21,411 nucleotides of DNA, taken from positions 1 to 21,411 of the forward strand of contig JALOBO010000022.1 in the NCBI GenBank assembly GCA_023228225.1, read 5' to 3'. Origin of the DNA: Clostridia bacterium (GTDB lineage: Bacteria; Bacillota; Clostridia; Christensenellales; UBA1242). The notes beneath the pieces were generated by a model. That model did no database searches, was not told where the DNA came from, and saw only the letters and a program-made list of their open reading frames with translations. Below are positions 7,172 through 14,359 of this stretch, piece by piece; the first letter of the stretch is position 1; the number at the start of each line of letters is the position of its first letter. The position numbers and the translations under genes were made by a program.

Positions 7172-7972
7172 TTATAAAGCGTTAGTTATGGTGAATCCCG
7201 CTAAAATTCCTAAAACTAAAACCAACATAGATAATTTGCCCTTTTCCATTAAGATTGATTGCGGAATAATTTCGCAGAATGTAACATAAAGCATAGCACC
7301 TGCGGCAAAAGACACGGCTAGTGCGGTAACATTTCCGCCAATATTACCAATATACGCACCAAACAGCCCGCCTAAAATAGTAATAGCACCAGCTACTAAA
7401 ACAAGCATAATTGTTTTTAATCTTGTAAGCCCACCAGCAATAAGCGGAACCGACATCGCCATGCCCTCAGGAATATTGTGTAACGCTAATAATATTGCAA
7501 GCGTAAGTCCTAAATTTGTATTAATAGAACCTGATGAACCTATTGCCATACCTTCTGGAAAATTGTGTAACGCAATAGCAAGCAACATTATAGAGCCTAG
7601 TTTAAGTAATTTTGTATTATTTTGTTTATTATTAATAATCTCTTCTTCATGATATAAACTTTCTAATGTGCTATGAATTCGCACCTTTGAATCTTTTTTC
7701 TGTGTAATTTTATCCAGCCAATAATTTAATGCGCTAATTAATAGTATCCCAACTAGCACTCCAAAAACCGTAATATAAGTTCCACCTAGCATATAGGATT
7801 CGGGTATTAGATCAAAAACAGAAATACTTATCATAATACCACCAGCGAAAGCCAATATAATGCTGACTGTGCGAATGCTTTTTTTACCTAAAAATATTCC
7901 AATTAAACCGCCAATACCAGTTCCAATAATTCCGGCAATTCCGCTGTATATAACTAATTTAAGAGTTTCCAT
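7172..7972 (-). CDS. ZIP family metal transporter
   Basis: ZIP proteins move divalent metals such as zinc, iron or manganese into the cytoplasm. The 266-residue protein has about eight hydrophobic helices and the two diagnostic metal-binding motifs, HNFPEG (136-141) and HNIPEG (165-170), in the fourth and fifth helices, plus EIIP (234-237). A hydrophilic loop (about 88-122, containing YHEEE) separates helices 3 and 4, as usual. It resembles the ZupT/GufA branch; the metal cannot be told from the sequence. The promoter on the minus strand is TTGCAA-17-TAAAAT. It is divergent from the arsR operon. Confidence 0.88.
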   Translation of the reverse strand: METLKLVIYSGIAGIIGTGIGGLIGIFLGKKSIRTVSIILAFAGGIMISISVFDLIPESYMLGGTYITVFGVLVGILLISALNYWLDKITQKKDSKVRIHSTLESLYHEEEIINNKQNNTKLLKLGSIMLLAIALHNFPEGMAIGSSGSINTNLGLTLAILLALHNIPEGMAMSVPLIAGGLTRLKTIMLVLVAGAITILGGLFGAYIGNIGGNVTALAVSFAAGAMLYVTFCEIIPQSILMEKGKLSMLVLVLGILAGFTITNAL

Positions 7973-8023
7973 ATAATATTACCTTTATAAATTGATTATG
8001 CTTTACATATTAACATATCGTCC

Positions 8024-8052
8024 ATTTTATTGCAACAAATTACTTATTGCAA
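8024..8052 (-). promoter_or_regulatory. Promoter of the ZIP transporter gene
   Basis: On the minus strand TTGCAA (8052-8047) and TAAAAT (8029-8024) are 17 bp apart. On the plus strand the same region shows the 9-mer TTATTGCAA twice (8027-8035 and 8044-8052). Confidence 0.5.
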
Positions 8053-8126
8053 AAAGTAAAGAGCATTATCTATATTAGTATATCACCATATTCAAAAATA
8101 TATTTTTATAAAAGACCGCAATTATT

Positions 8127-8156
8127 TTGACATCTAGTCTAGATTATAATTATATA
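8127..8156 (+). promoter_or_regulatory. SigA promoter of the arsR operon with dyad in the spacer
   Basis: TTGACA (8127-8132) is followed after 18 bp by TATATA (8151-8156). The 13-bp dyad ATCTAGTCTAGAT (8132-8144) lies in the spacer. Confidence 0.55.
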
Positions 8157-8196
8157 TAAAATAAAAGAGTTGCGTAACATTTTTGTAAGTGCTAAC

Positions 8197-8216
8197 ATAT
8201 AGATAATTATCTATAT
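8197..8216. promoter_or_regulatory. Perfect 20-bp palindrome, probable ArsR operator
   Basis: ATATAGATAATTATCTATAT is perfectly self-complementary and ends just before the AAGGAG ribosome binding site of arsR. ArsR-family dimers bind such A/T-rich dyads, and autorepression is the rule in the family. Confidence 0.6.
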
Positions 8217-8228
8217 AAGGAGAAGTTT

Positions 8229-8510
8229 ATGGATTGTAAAGAACAGGCACATTTATTCAAAGTACTTTCCGATGAAACTAGATTAAAGATAGTTGACTTA
8301 TTAAAACAAAGGACACTTTGTGCGTGTAAAATTTTAGAAAAATTTAATATCACCCAACCGACACTAAGTTATCATATGAATTTATTAGAGGATAGCGGTT
8401 TGGTATTTAAAGAAAAAAATGGTATTTGGAATAATTACACATTAAATATGAAAAAACTATCGGAATTGCAAAACTATTTTAGCAAAAATATAAAATGTTG
8501 CGATTATTAA
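8229..8510 (+). CDS. arsR: ArsR-family metalloid-responsive repressor
   Basis: The 93-residue protein is a winged-helix repressor. LFKVLSDETRLKIVDLL (9-25) is the family opening, ITQPTLSYHMNLLEDSGLV (41-59) the recognition helix, and KNGIWNNYTL the wing. TLCACKIL (29-36) places Cys 31 and Cys 33 where arsenic-type ArsR proteins carry the ELCVCDL arsenite site. A Cys-Cys pair (90-91) near the C-terminus could supply a further ligand. It leads an operon with an ArsP-like permease and a thioredoxin-like protein, so arsenite or an organoarsenical is the likely inducer. It probably binds the upstream dyads. Confidence 0.85.
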   Translation: MDCKEQAHLFKVLSDETRLKIVDLLKQRTLCACKILEKFNITQPTLSYHMNLLEDSGLVFKEKNGIWNNYTLNMKKLSELQNYFSKNIKCCDY

Positions 8511-8529
8511 AATTAGGTAGAGGTTTAAA

Positions 8530-9648
8530 ATGTCAAATTGGTTTAAAAAACATAAAAAATTAGCAATTTTTTTAGGCATATTATTTGCAATTATTTTTAT
8601 AAATGCTTTTATTGGCTTAATCTTTGGGTGGGAAGTAGTAAAAGATATATTTAATTTTTTTAGTTATCAAGTATTAGGTATGCAGTGGCTAAATAGTTTA
8701 ATAGGCTTTGCGTTAGGTGGCATTTTTGGAAACGACTTTTTAATAAGCCGATGGGGATTAAGTTTACAATTTTTTATTTATGATACGATAAAAATAATGT
8801 TTTTGCTTTGTTTACTTATTTTTATAATATCTTATATTCAAAGTTACTTTCCGCCAGAAAGAACAAAAAAAATACTATCAAAATTTACTGGCATAAAAGC
8901 AAATATTGTTGGCGCATTACTAGGTACGGTTACGCCTTTTTGTAGTTGTTCTTCTATTCCAATTTTTATAGGGTTTACAAGAGCGGGGATAAGTAGCGGT
9001 GTTACATTTTCATTTTTAATTTCTAGTCCGCTTGTTGACTTAGGGGCATTAATATTACTTGCTAGTATATTCGGTTTTCCGTTTGCGATTGCGTATGTTT
9101 TTGTTGGATTAGTGCTGGCGGTTATAGGTGGAACATTTATAGAAAAATCTGGGGCTGGAAAATATGTAGAAGATTTTGTTACTGCTGGTAGCAATGTTGA
9201 TTTACAGCAAGAAACCATTACAAAAAAAGAAAGAATTACATACGCAAAAGAGCAAGTGTATAATACTTTAAAAAAAGTTTGGCTTTTTATACTAATTGGC
9301 GTACTAATTGGTTCTATTATTCACAATTGGATACCAACCGAATGGATACAATCGATTCTTGGAATAAATAATCCATTTTCTGTTCTAATTGCAACAGTTG
9401 TTGGAACGCCAATATATGCCGATATATTTGGCACAATACCAGTAGCGGAGGCATTGTTTAGTAAAGGCGTTGGAGTAGGGACAATATTATCATTTATGAT
9501 GAGCGTTACCGCTTTAAGCGTACCAAGTTTAATAATGCTACGAAAAGCCATTAAGCCTAGATTATTATGGACCTTTATTGGAATTGTGGTTTTAGGAATA
9601 ATTATAATAGGCTACTTATTTAATGCACTAAATTTCTTATTTATATAA
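8530..9648 (+). CDS. arsP: ArsP/YraQ-type permease
   Basis: This 372-residue membrane protein belongs to the DUF318/ArsP permease family. About eight to ten hydrophobic helices are visible. The family signature TPFCSCSSIPIFIGF (135-149, with Cys 138 and Cys 140) and SFLISSPLVDLGAL (161-174) are intact; a matching second-half motif is VVGTPIYADIFGTIP. Characterised ArsP members export trivalent organoarsenicals such as methylarsenite; others in the family have been linked to copper or other metals. The Cys-Ser-Cys core and the arsenite-type ArsR directly upstream (19-bp gap) favour arsenic. A hydrophilic loop at about 205-240 links the two halves. Confidence 0.85.
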   Translation: MSNWFKKHKKLAIFLGILFAIIFINAFIGLIFGWEVVKDIFNFFSYQVLGMQWLNSLIGFALGGIFGNDFLISRWGLSLQFFIYDTIKIMFLLCLLIFIISYIQSYFPPERTKKILSKFTGIKANIVGALLGTVTPFCSCSSIPIFIGFTRAGISSGVTFSFLISSPLVDLGALILLASIFGFPFAIAYVFVGLVLAVIGGTFIEKSGAGKYVEDFVTAGSNVDLQQETITKKERITYAKEQVYNTLKKVWLFILIGVLIGSIIHNWIPTEWIQSILGINNPFSVLIATVVGTPIYADIFGTIPVAEALFSKGVGVGTILSFMMSVTALSVPSLIMLRKAIKPRLLWTFIGIVVLGIIIIGYLFNALNFLFI

Positions 9649-9663
9649 AAAGGGAGAAAAGAT

Positions 9664-9903
9664 ATGAAAATTTTAGCACTGGGTGGTTGTTGCAATAAAT
9701 CGATTCAAAATTATGAAAATGCTGTGTATGCAGCACATAATTGTGGAATTAAAGAAGCGGTAGAACACATTAAAGACATTAATCAAATAATGAGTTATGG
9801 GGTAATGTTCACGCCAGCATTAGTAATTGATGGTAAAGTAGTGTCAACGGGCAGGCTATTAACCGTTACACAAATAGAAAAATTAATTAAAGATAGAATG
9901 TAA
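9664..9903 (+). CDS. Small thioredoxin-fold redox protein (TM0996/MTH895 type)
   Basis: The 79-residue protein has the compact thioredoxin-like fold of the redox-active disulfide protein 2 group. The opening strand MKILALGG leads to the active-site turn, and YGVMFTPALVIDGKVVSTG (45-63) contains the conserved cis-proline segment TPALVIDGKV. The usual CxxC is not present: the turn reads GGCCNKS, with vicinal Cys 9 and Cys 10 and Ser at the position of the second Cys. Related proteins beside ArsP/YraQ permeases often show such Cys-Cys variants. It may hand metalloid or metal to the permease, or keep its cysteines reduced. The gap to the permease gene is 15 bp with a GGGAG ribosome binding site. 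Confidence 0.8.
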   Translation: MKILALGGCCNKSIQNYENAVYAAHNCGIKEAVEHIKDINQIMSYGVMFTPALVIDGKVVSTGRLLTVTQIEKLIKDRM

Positions 9904-9911
9904 TTGAATAT

Positions 9912-9940
9912 TTGACAAATGCAATAAATAAATTTAAACT
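9912..9940 (+). promoter_or_regulatory. SigA-type promoter of the PH-domain gene
   Basis: TTGACA (9912-9917), 17 bp, TAAACT (9935-9940). It lies between the arsenic operon and the gene at 9976. Confidence 0.6.
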
Positions 9941-9975
9941 TACCTGATAAATCTAGTAACAAGGGGAATAAAAAA

Positions 9976-10533
9976 ATGGAAGAAATTTTTACTAATATTT
10001 TAGATAAAGATGAGGTAATTATTAGAACCTTTAAACCAAATAAAGCAAAATTATTCTTATCTTCAATTTTGTTGACTTTTTTTGTGCTTATTTGGATTGT
10101 TGCGACACCGCTAATAGGAATGCTGTCTAGTGGTGTTAACGTTCAAATAATAGTTCCTATTACATTATTAGCACTAGCATTTATTTTAGTTGTTGCATTA
10201 TTATTTACTAGTATTTATTATAGTAATTTATACTATGCTTACACAAATAAACGCCTTATCATAAGAACTGGGGTATTTGGTGTAGATTACAAAAGTTTAG
10301 ATATGGCTATGATTGGTGCGATTAATGTTTATGTAAGTTTACTTGACAAATTATTAAAGAAAAACACTGGCAGTATCACATTTGGCAGTATGGCAAGCCC
10401 TATGGTATCAAGTAGCAATGGTGGTGTAAGCAATTATAAATTTGCACACATTGTAGCACCATACGATAGTTATAGGGAAATCAAAAATATAATAGAAGAC
10501 TACAAAGAAAGCAAAAACAAAAAAGCCTTTTAA
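9976..10533 (+). CDS. Bacterial PH-domain (bPH2) membrane protein
   Basis: The 185-residue protein has a short N-terminal segment (EVIIRTFKPNKAK), two membrane helices (about 26-50 and 58-83), then a bPH2 domain opening with YYAYTNKRLIIRTGVFGVDYKSLDMAMIGAINV, the characteristic T-x-x-R-hydrophobic and G-x-F pattern. Proteins of this shape (YdbS/YdbT-like) are common in Firmicutes and their function is unknown. The domain ends in a Gly/Ser-rich loop and an IVAPYDSYREIKNIIEDYK helix. It has its own promoter and an AAGGGG ribosome binding site, so it is probably separate from the arsenic genes. Confidence 0.8.
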   Translation: MEEIFTNILDKDEVIIRTFKPNKAKLFLSSILLTFFVLIWIVATPLIGMLSSGVNVQIIVPITLLALAFILVVALLFTSIYYSNLYYAYTNKRLIIRTGVFGVDYKSLDMAMIGAINVYVSLLDKLLKKNTGSITFGSMASPMVSSSNGGVSNYKFAHIVAPYDSYREIKNIIEDYKESKNKKAF

Positions 10534-10582
10534 ATAAATTTTTTAAAAGCATAAAAATATTAAATAATACAAAGGGTATTAT

Positions 10583-11044
10583 ATGAATATTTTTGTGTTA
10601 GATGAAAATAAAGAAAAAAACGCCCAATATTATGTAGATAGGCATGTTGTTAAAATGATTTTAGAATACACGCTATTACTTTGTGGTGCTTTTTATTATA
10701 CTGATTATATTCCGTCTAATATTTATGGATTGTGTTATAAAAACCACCCCGCAAGTAAGTGGGTTAGAGAAAGTTTACAAAACTGGATTTGGCTAAAAGA
10801 TATGACTGACCAATTAATTAGAGAATATGAATATCGATATAACAAAACTCACAAATGTAAGATAATTGTACAAAATATGCCTATTCCAAATTTAGAAAGT
10901 AAGGGACTTACACCTTTCCCGCAAATTGTGCCAGATGACTGCAAAAGCGACAGTGTGTACATTGCATATCAAAATTACTATATAAAATATAAAAGTCACT
11001 TATTTAGCTGGAAAAATAGACATGCACCGTACTTTATTAAATGA
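10583..11044 (+). CDS. Phage-type conserved protein of unknown function
   Basis: The 153-residue protein matches, from memory, a conserved family frequent in tailed phages. Visible family traits are the MNIFVLDENKEKNAQYYVDR start, HVVKMILE, NHPASKWVRES, NWIWLKD, EYEYRYNKTHK and a YIAYQNYYIKYK segment near a C-terminal Arg-His-Ala-Pro-Tyr-Phe. The repeated invariant His, Arg, Trp and Asp residues suggest an enzyme, but I know of no established activity. It lies just upstream of an AlkD-like DNA glycosylase, which has its own promoter. No membrane segment is visible. An AAGGG ribosome binding site precedes the ATG. Family recognition is moderate; function is unknown. Confidence 0.7.
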   Translation: MNIFVLDENKEKNAQYYVDRHVVKMILEYTLLLCGAFYYTDYIPSNIYGLCYKNHPASKWVRESLQNWIWLKDMTDQLIREYEYRYNKTHKCKIIVQNMPIPNLESKGLTPFPQIVPDDCKSDSVYIAYQNYYIKYKSHLFSWKNRHAPYFIK

Positions 11045-11065
11045 TTTAAATTAATTATAAACTAT

Positions 11066-11095
11066 TTTACAATGTATAATGTCTTTTGCTATAAT
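11066..11095 (+). promoter_or_regulatory. SigA promoter of the AlkD-like gene
   Basis: TTTACA (11066-11071), 18 bp, TATAAT (11090-11095), located 28 bp before the ATG. Confidence 0.6.
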
Positions 11096-11122
11096 TATTT
11101 ATATTAAAATAAAGGAATAAAT

Positions 11123-11833
11123 ATGGAATTAAGTAAACAGCACTGGACAATAGAAGATGGCAAAGACTTTCAAAAATTTTTAATAGGTTGCGGCAACACC
11201 GAAAAAGCGGAATGGGCAACAAGAATATTAAATACCGCCATGCCAGTTTTGGCGATTCCAACACCAAAAATAAATGAAATAGTAAAACAAATTGCTAGTG
11301 GCAATTTTTTAGAATTATTAAATTTAAACTTATGGCAATATTATGAAAATTCCGCCGTAAACGGAAGTTTGATAATGAAAATAAAAGACTTTGATTTAAT
11401 GGTAAAATATTTATTGTCATATTCGGAAAAAGTAGATAACTGGGCATCATGTGATTTACTAGATTTTAAAATGATAAATGAAACGAATAAAGAAAAGTTT
11501 TTTGCTTTATCCAAAAAATTTGTTAAAGCAGATAAACCATTTACTAGAAGAATTGGATTAAGAATTTTGTTTAAATTTATTGATGATAGTTTGTATTTGC
11601 CACAAATATTTGAAATTTTAAACGGGTTTGAAGCCGAAACGCATTACTATGTTAATATGATAAACGCTTGGCTTGTTGCAGAATGTTTTACAAAAGCACC
11701 AGAAAAAACATTAGAGTTTTTACAAACTCACAAATTAAATAGATTTACGATTAATAAAGCAGTACAAAAATGTCGTGATAGTTTTAGGGTATCCGCCGAA
11801 GACAAAGAAATGTTATTAAAATTTAAAAAGTAA
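11123..11833 (+). CDS. AlkD-like DNA alkylation repair glycosylase
   Basis: AlkD enzymes are all-helical HEAT-like repeat proteins that excise positively charged alkylated bases (for example 3-methyladenine or 7-methylguanine) without flipping them out. The 236 residues fit the family length. KVDNWASCDLLDF places Trp 107 and Asp 111 with the same four-residue spacing as the AlkD pair Trp 109/Asp 113. FTRRIGLRILFKFI and the closing RFTINKAVQKCRDSFRVS are further family segments. The protein should act in the cytoplasm on duplex DNA. It has its own promoter; the ribosome binding site is AAAGGA. Substrate range cannot be told from sequence. Confidence 0.85.
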   Translation: MELSKQHWTIEDGKDFQKFLIGCGNTEKAEWATRILNTAMPVLAIPTPKINEIVKQIASGNFLELLNLNLWQYYENSAVNGSLIMKIKDFDLMVKYLLSYSEKVDNWASCDLLDFKMINETNKEKFFALSKKFVKADKPFTRRIGLRILFKFIDDSLYLPQIFEILNGFEAETHYYVNMINAWLVAECFTKAPEKTLEFLQTHKLNRFTINKAVQKCRDSFRVSAEDKEMLLKFKK

Positions 11834-11876
11834 TTATAATAATTGCTGTTTTTTATTTATTAAACACAAATTTAAT

Positions 11877-11905
11877 TTTACAATTTTAAAAAAATGTACT
11901 ATAAG
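11877..11905 (+). promoter_or_regulatory. SigA-type promoter of the SDR gene
   Basis: TTTACA (11877-11882), 17 bp, TATAAG (11900-11905), 34 bp before the ATG, with a GGAGG ribosome binding site between. Confidence 0.55.
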
Positions 11906-11938
11906 TATTAATGTAATCTTTTTATAGGAGGATTTAAT

Positions 11939-12742
11939 ATGGAGTTTCAAAATAAAGTATTTGCGGTTACTGGTGGCGGAAACGGAATAGGACGCGAAGT
12001 TGTACTGTTATTACTAAATAGTGGTGCTAGCGTTGCCGCTATCGATATAAGTGAAGATGGCTTAAATCAAACTATGTCGCTTGCAAAAGAAAATGGAAAA
12101 TTTCTAACGCTTCACAAAGTAGATATTACAAATAAAAGTGCAGTAGAGGCACTTCCAGATTTGGTTTTAAAGGCACACAATGCAATTGACGGAGTTATTA
12201 ATGTAGCGGGAATTATTCAGCCATTTATTTCTGTTAATGAATTAAAGTATGAACAGATAGAACGCGTTATGAACATAAACTTTTATGGTACACTATATAT
12301 GGTAAAGTCCTTTTTACCGCATTTAATTAAAAAAGAAACGATGACCTATGTAGCCAATGTTTCTAGTATGGGCGGGTTTTTGCCGGTACCCGGTCAATCA
12401 ATATATGGTGCATCTAAGGCTGCTGTAAAGTTGATGACAGAGGGTCTATATGCCGAATTAAAGGATACAAATGTAAGAGTTAGTATTATTTTACCTGGTG
12501 CCGTTGCAACTAACATTACAAAGAATTCAAATGTAGAAATGAAACCTATTAAAGGTAATGTAAAATCATTTAAAATGACAACTGCTGTAAAGGCCGCACA
12601 AATAATTGTTGAAGGAATAGAAAAGAATAAGTTACGCATTATTGTAGGTGGCGATTCAAGATTTATGGATTTTTTATATCGTTTATGCCCAAAAAAAGCA
12701 ATTGATATGATCGCCGAAAAAATGAAATCACTAATTAAATAG
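11939..12742 (+). CDS. Short-chain dehydrogenase/reductase (SDR)
   Basis: This 267-residue protein is a classical SDR with a Rossmann fold. Visible elements are the dinucleotide loop TGGGNGIG (11-18), Asp 36 at the end of the second strand (usually favouring NAD over NADP), NVAG (88-91), the catalytic Ser 143 in NVSSMGG, and YGASK with Tyr 156 and Lys 160. The PGAVAT segment (186-191) follows as in the family. The C-terminal 60 residues contain a basic, amphipathic stretch (RLCPKKAIDMIAEKMKSLIK), as in SDRs acting on lipids or steroids, but the substrate is unknown. It is a single-gene unit behind its own promoter. Confidence 0.88.
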   Translation: MEFQNKVFAVTGGGNGIGREVVLLLLNSGASVAAIDISEDGLNQTMSLAKENGKFLTLHKVDITNKSAVEALPDLVLKAHNAIDGVINVAGIIQPFISVNELKYEQIERVMNINFYGTLYMVKSFLPHLIKKETMTYVANVSSMGGFLPVPGQSIYGASKAAVKLMTEGLYAELKDTNVRVSIILPGAVATNITKNSNVEMKPIKGNVKSFKMTTAVKAAQIIVEGIEKNKLRIIVGGDSRFMDFLYRLCPKKAIDMIAEKMKSLIK

Positions 12743-12797
12743 TTTTAATAAAAAAATAAACAAAGGCCATCATTTTCTATAATGACTTTTTTGTGAA

Positions 12798-13208
12798 TTA
12801 TTCGCCTTGTTCTTGGGTGGCAACGTATTTTGCTTTTAATGCATTCTGTTTAACTTGTTCGGTATAATCTACAAAAGAATGTTGATATTTTGTTGCGTAT
12901 TCAGGACCAAAATTCTTTAAAAGTTGCTCAAACATAAAAATTGTCCATTTTTTTTGAATATGGGCGTACTCACTATTTGCCATATTATTATTAAAATATA
13001 AATTATAGTCAGTTACATATGATATATTTCCGTTTATCATTAAGTCATATATATTTTGTCCTAATTTTTTCTTGCAATTTATTACGCAATAGCCGAAGCC
13101 ATAAGTTTGTTGTAAATCTCTGTCAAAAGGGTATATGTCTAATACTGGCACCTTACATTGTTTATAAAACTTTACGATATCTTTTTTTGTTAAATTTTCA
13201 ATAAACAT
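12798..13208 (-). CDS. Uncharacterised soluble protein
   Basis: I do not recognise this 136-residue protein. It is rich in aromatic residues (many Tyr and Phe) with no signal peptide or membrane helix. The N-terminal half (MFIENLTKKDIVKFYKQCKV) starts with a helix; Cys 18, Cys 41 and Cys 45 are present, the last two four residues apart in YCVINCKKK. The C-terminal third is helical and ends in a polar tail (VATQEQGE). An AAGGAG ribosome binding site precedes the ATG. The gene faces the SDR gene tail to tail; a weak hairpin (about 12762-12792) with a T run separates them. Confidence 0.65.
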   Translation of the reverse strand: MFIENLTKKDIVKFYKQCKVPVLDIYPFDRDLQQTYGFGYCVINCKKKLGQNIYDLMINGNISYVTDYNLYFNNNMANSEYAHIQKKWTIFMFEQLLKNFGPEYATKYQHSFVDYTEQVKQNALKAKYVATQEQGE

Positions 13209-13308
13209 AATTAAACTCCTTTTGTACTATATGTGCATATTATACCAAAAAATTGTAAAAAGCAACATTGTTTTGCAAACAAAATTAAAAATAATATAAA
13301 TATGCAAA

Positions 13309-13350
13309 ATAGTATAAGAAATGCCTACAATTAGGCATTTCTTATACTAT
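13309..13350 (-). terminator. Strong hairpin terminator of the minus-strand surface-protein operon
   Basis: Eighteen perfectly paired bases (ATAGTATAAGAAATGCCT at 13309-13326 with its complement at 13333-13350) close a 6-nt loop. On the minus strand the stem is followed by TTTTGCATATTT. It lies just past the end of the gene at 13385. Confidence 0.7.
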
Positions 13351-13384
13351 AATACTGCACAATAGCAAATAGTTTTATATTATA

Positions 13385-14344
13385 TTATTTTAAATCGGTT
13401 TTTTTAAGGCCAATATTTTTTGCTTTTTTTAAATCCGGTATTGTTGTAATAATTATTGATGCTTCTGTTGCGGGTATGAATGTTGGTTCATTACCATCTA
13501 GGTCACTTGTTACAACCAACATACCATATTCATCTTTATAAACATAGCCATCACGTGAGTTTCCTATGCTAAAATAGACACTCGCTGCTGTGCCAACAGG
13601 CAAATATTGATAAACAGAAGTTATTACATTTGTATCCCACCCCGAAGGCATAAGTGCAGGAGGTGAAAGATATGAAATTGAAGGGTCATATACGGAAGCA
13701 TCTCCCGCGTAAACCGCAGTTATCATATTAAGAGGAATTGCTTGGATATCACCTTCTTCGTTTACAATAAAAAGTCCAGGTCCACTTGGGGAAGAATAAA
13801 GCGATTCAGGGTTTCCTGTTATATAATACAATCCCCTTACGAAAACAGAAATTACATTTTCAGAGTAAGATACTATTATTTGTGAAAGCACATTAGCAAG
13901 TTGCATTATTTGAAAATTATACATTGTATCGCTTGAACCACTATCAATAAACATTATGGCAGATAACATCGCTTTGATTGGTACATTGGAAGATAAATAT
14001 GCCGTGCCACTTGCAGTATTAATAAGTCGTGCTGTAACTGGGGCCACAGTAACATTAATTACACCCATTCCGGTAAACGAGTTTAATTTTATTGGTGAAT
14101 TGCCAACTAAACTTACACCATTTGATGATACTAGGGAGAAAGCGGAGTTTAAACTATTGCTAACATTTTGGGTAGAAACCCACCAATTAACATAATATTT
14201 GCCGATAGTATTAAAGGTTATTTCACCGTTTATAGCATTGTATACCATAGTTCCGCTATTTAATATAACATTATCAAAAATTACATTGCCAGATTGTGCA
14301 ATATTACCCGCTGTTGTTTTTTGAATATACAATACATTTTCCAT
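13385..14344 (-). CDS. Two-domain spore-surface-like protein with BclA-type N-terminal domain
   Basis: The first roughly 135 of 319 residues resemble the C-terminal TNF-like domain of exosporium/BclA proteins: NVIFDNVILNSGTMVYNAIN, then TFNTIGKYYVNWWVST. The same pattern occurs in the neighbour at 14360-14923 (NVIFDTIILD and TPGKYLVHWWINT), so the two are paralogous there. The second half (about 150-319) is a different domain with a QLANVLSQIIVSYSENV helix and a Pro/Ser/Tyr-rich part (YSSPSGPGLF, YDPSISYLSPPALMPSGW); I do not recognise it. There is no signal peptide, as in proteins assembled onto spores from the mother-cell cytoplasm. The gene is 15 bp downstream of its partner with an AAGGAG site, so one operon is likely. 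Spore location is inference. Confidence 0.7.
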   Translation of the reverse strand: MENVLYIQKTTAGNIAQSGNVIFDNVILNSGTMVYNAINGEITFNTIGKYYVNWWVSTQNVSNSLNSAFSLVSSNGVSLVGNSPIKLNSFTGMGVINVTVAPVTARLINTASGTAYLSSNVPIKAMLSAIMFIDSGSSDTMYNFQIMQLANVLSQIIVSYSENVISVFVRGLYYITGNPESLYSSPSGPGLFIVNEEGDIQAIPLNMITAVYAGDASVYDPSISYLSPPALMPSGWDTNVITSVYQYLPVGTAASVYFSIGNSRDGYVYKDEYGMLVVTSDLDGNEPTFIPATEASIIITTIPDLKKAKNIGLKKTDLK

Positions 14345-14359
14345 AATTTGCTCCTTAAA

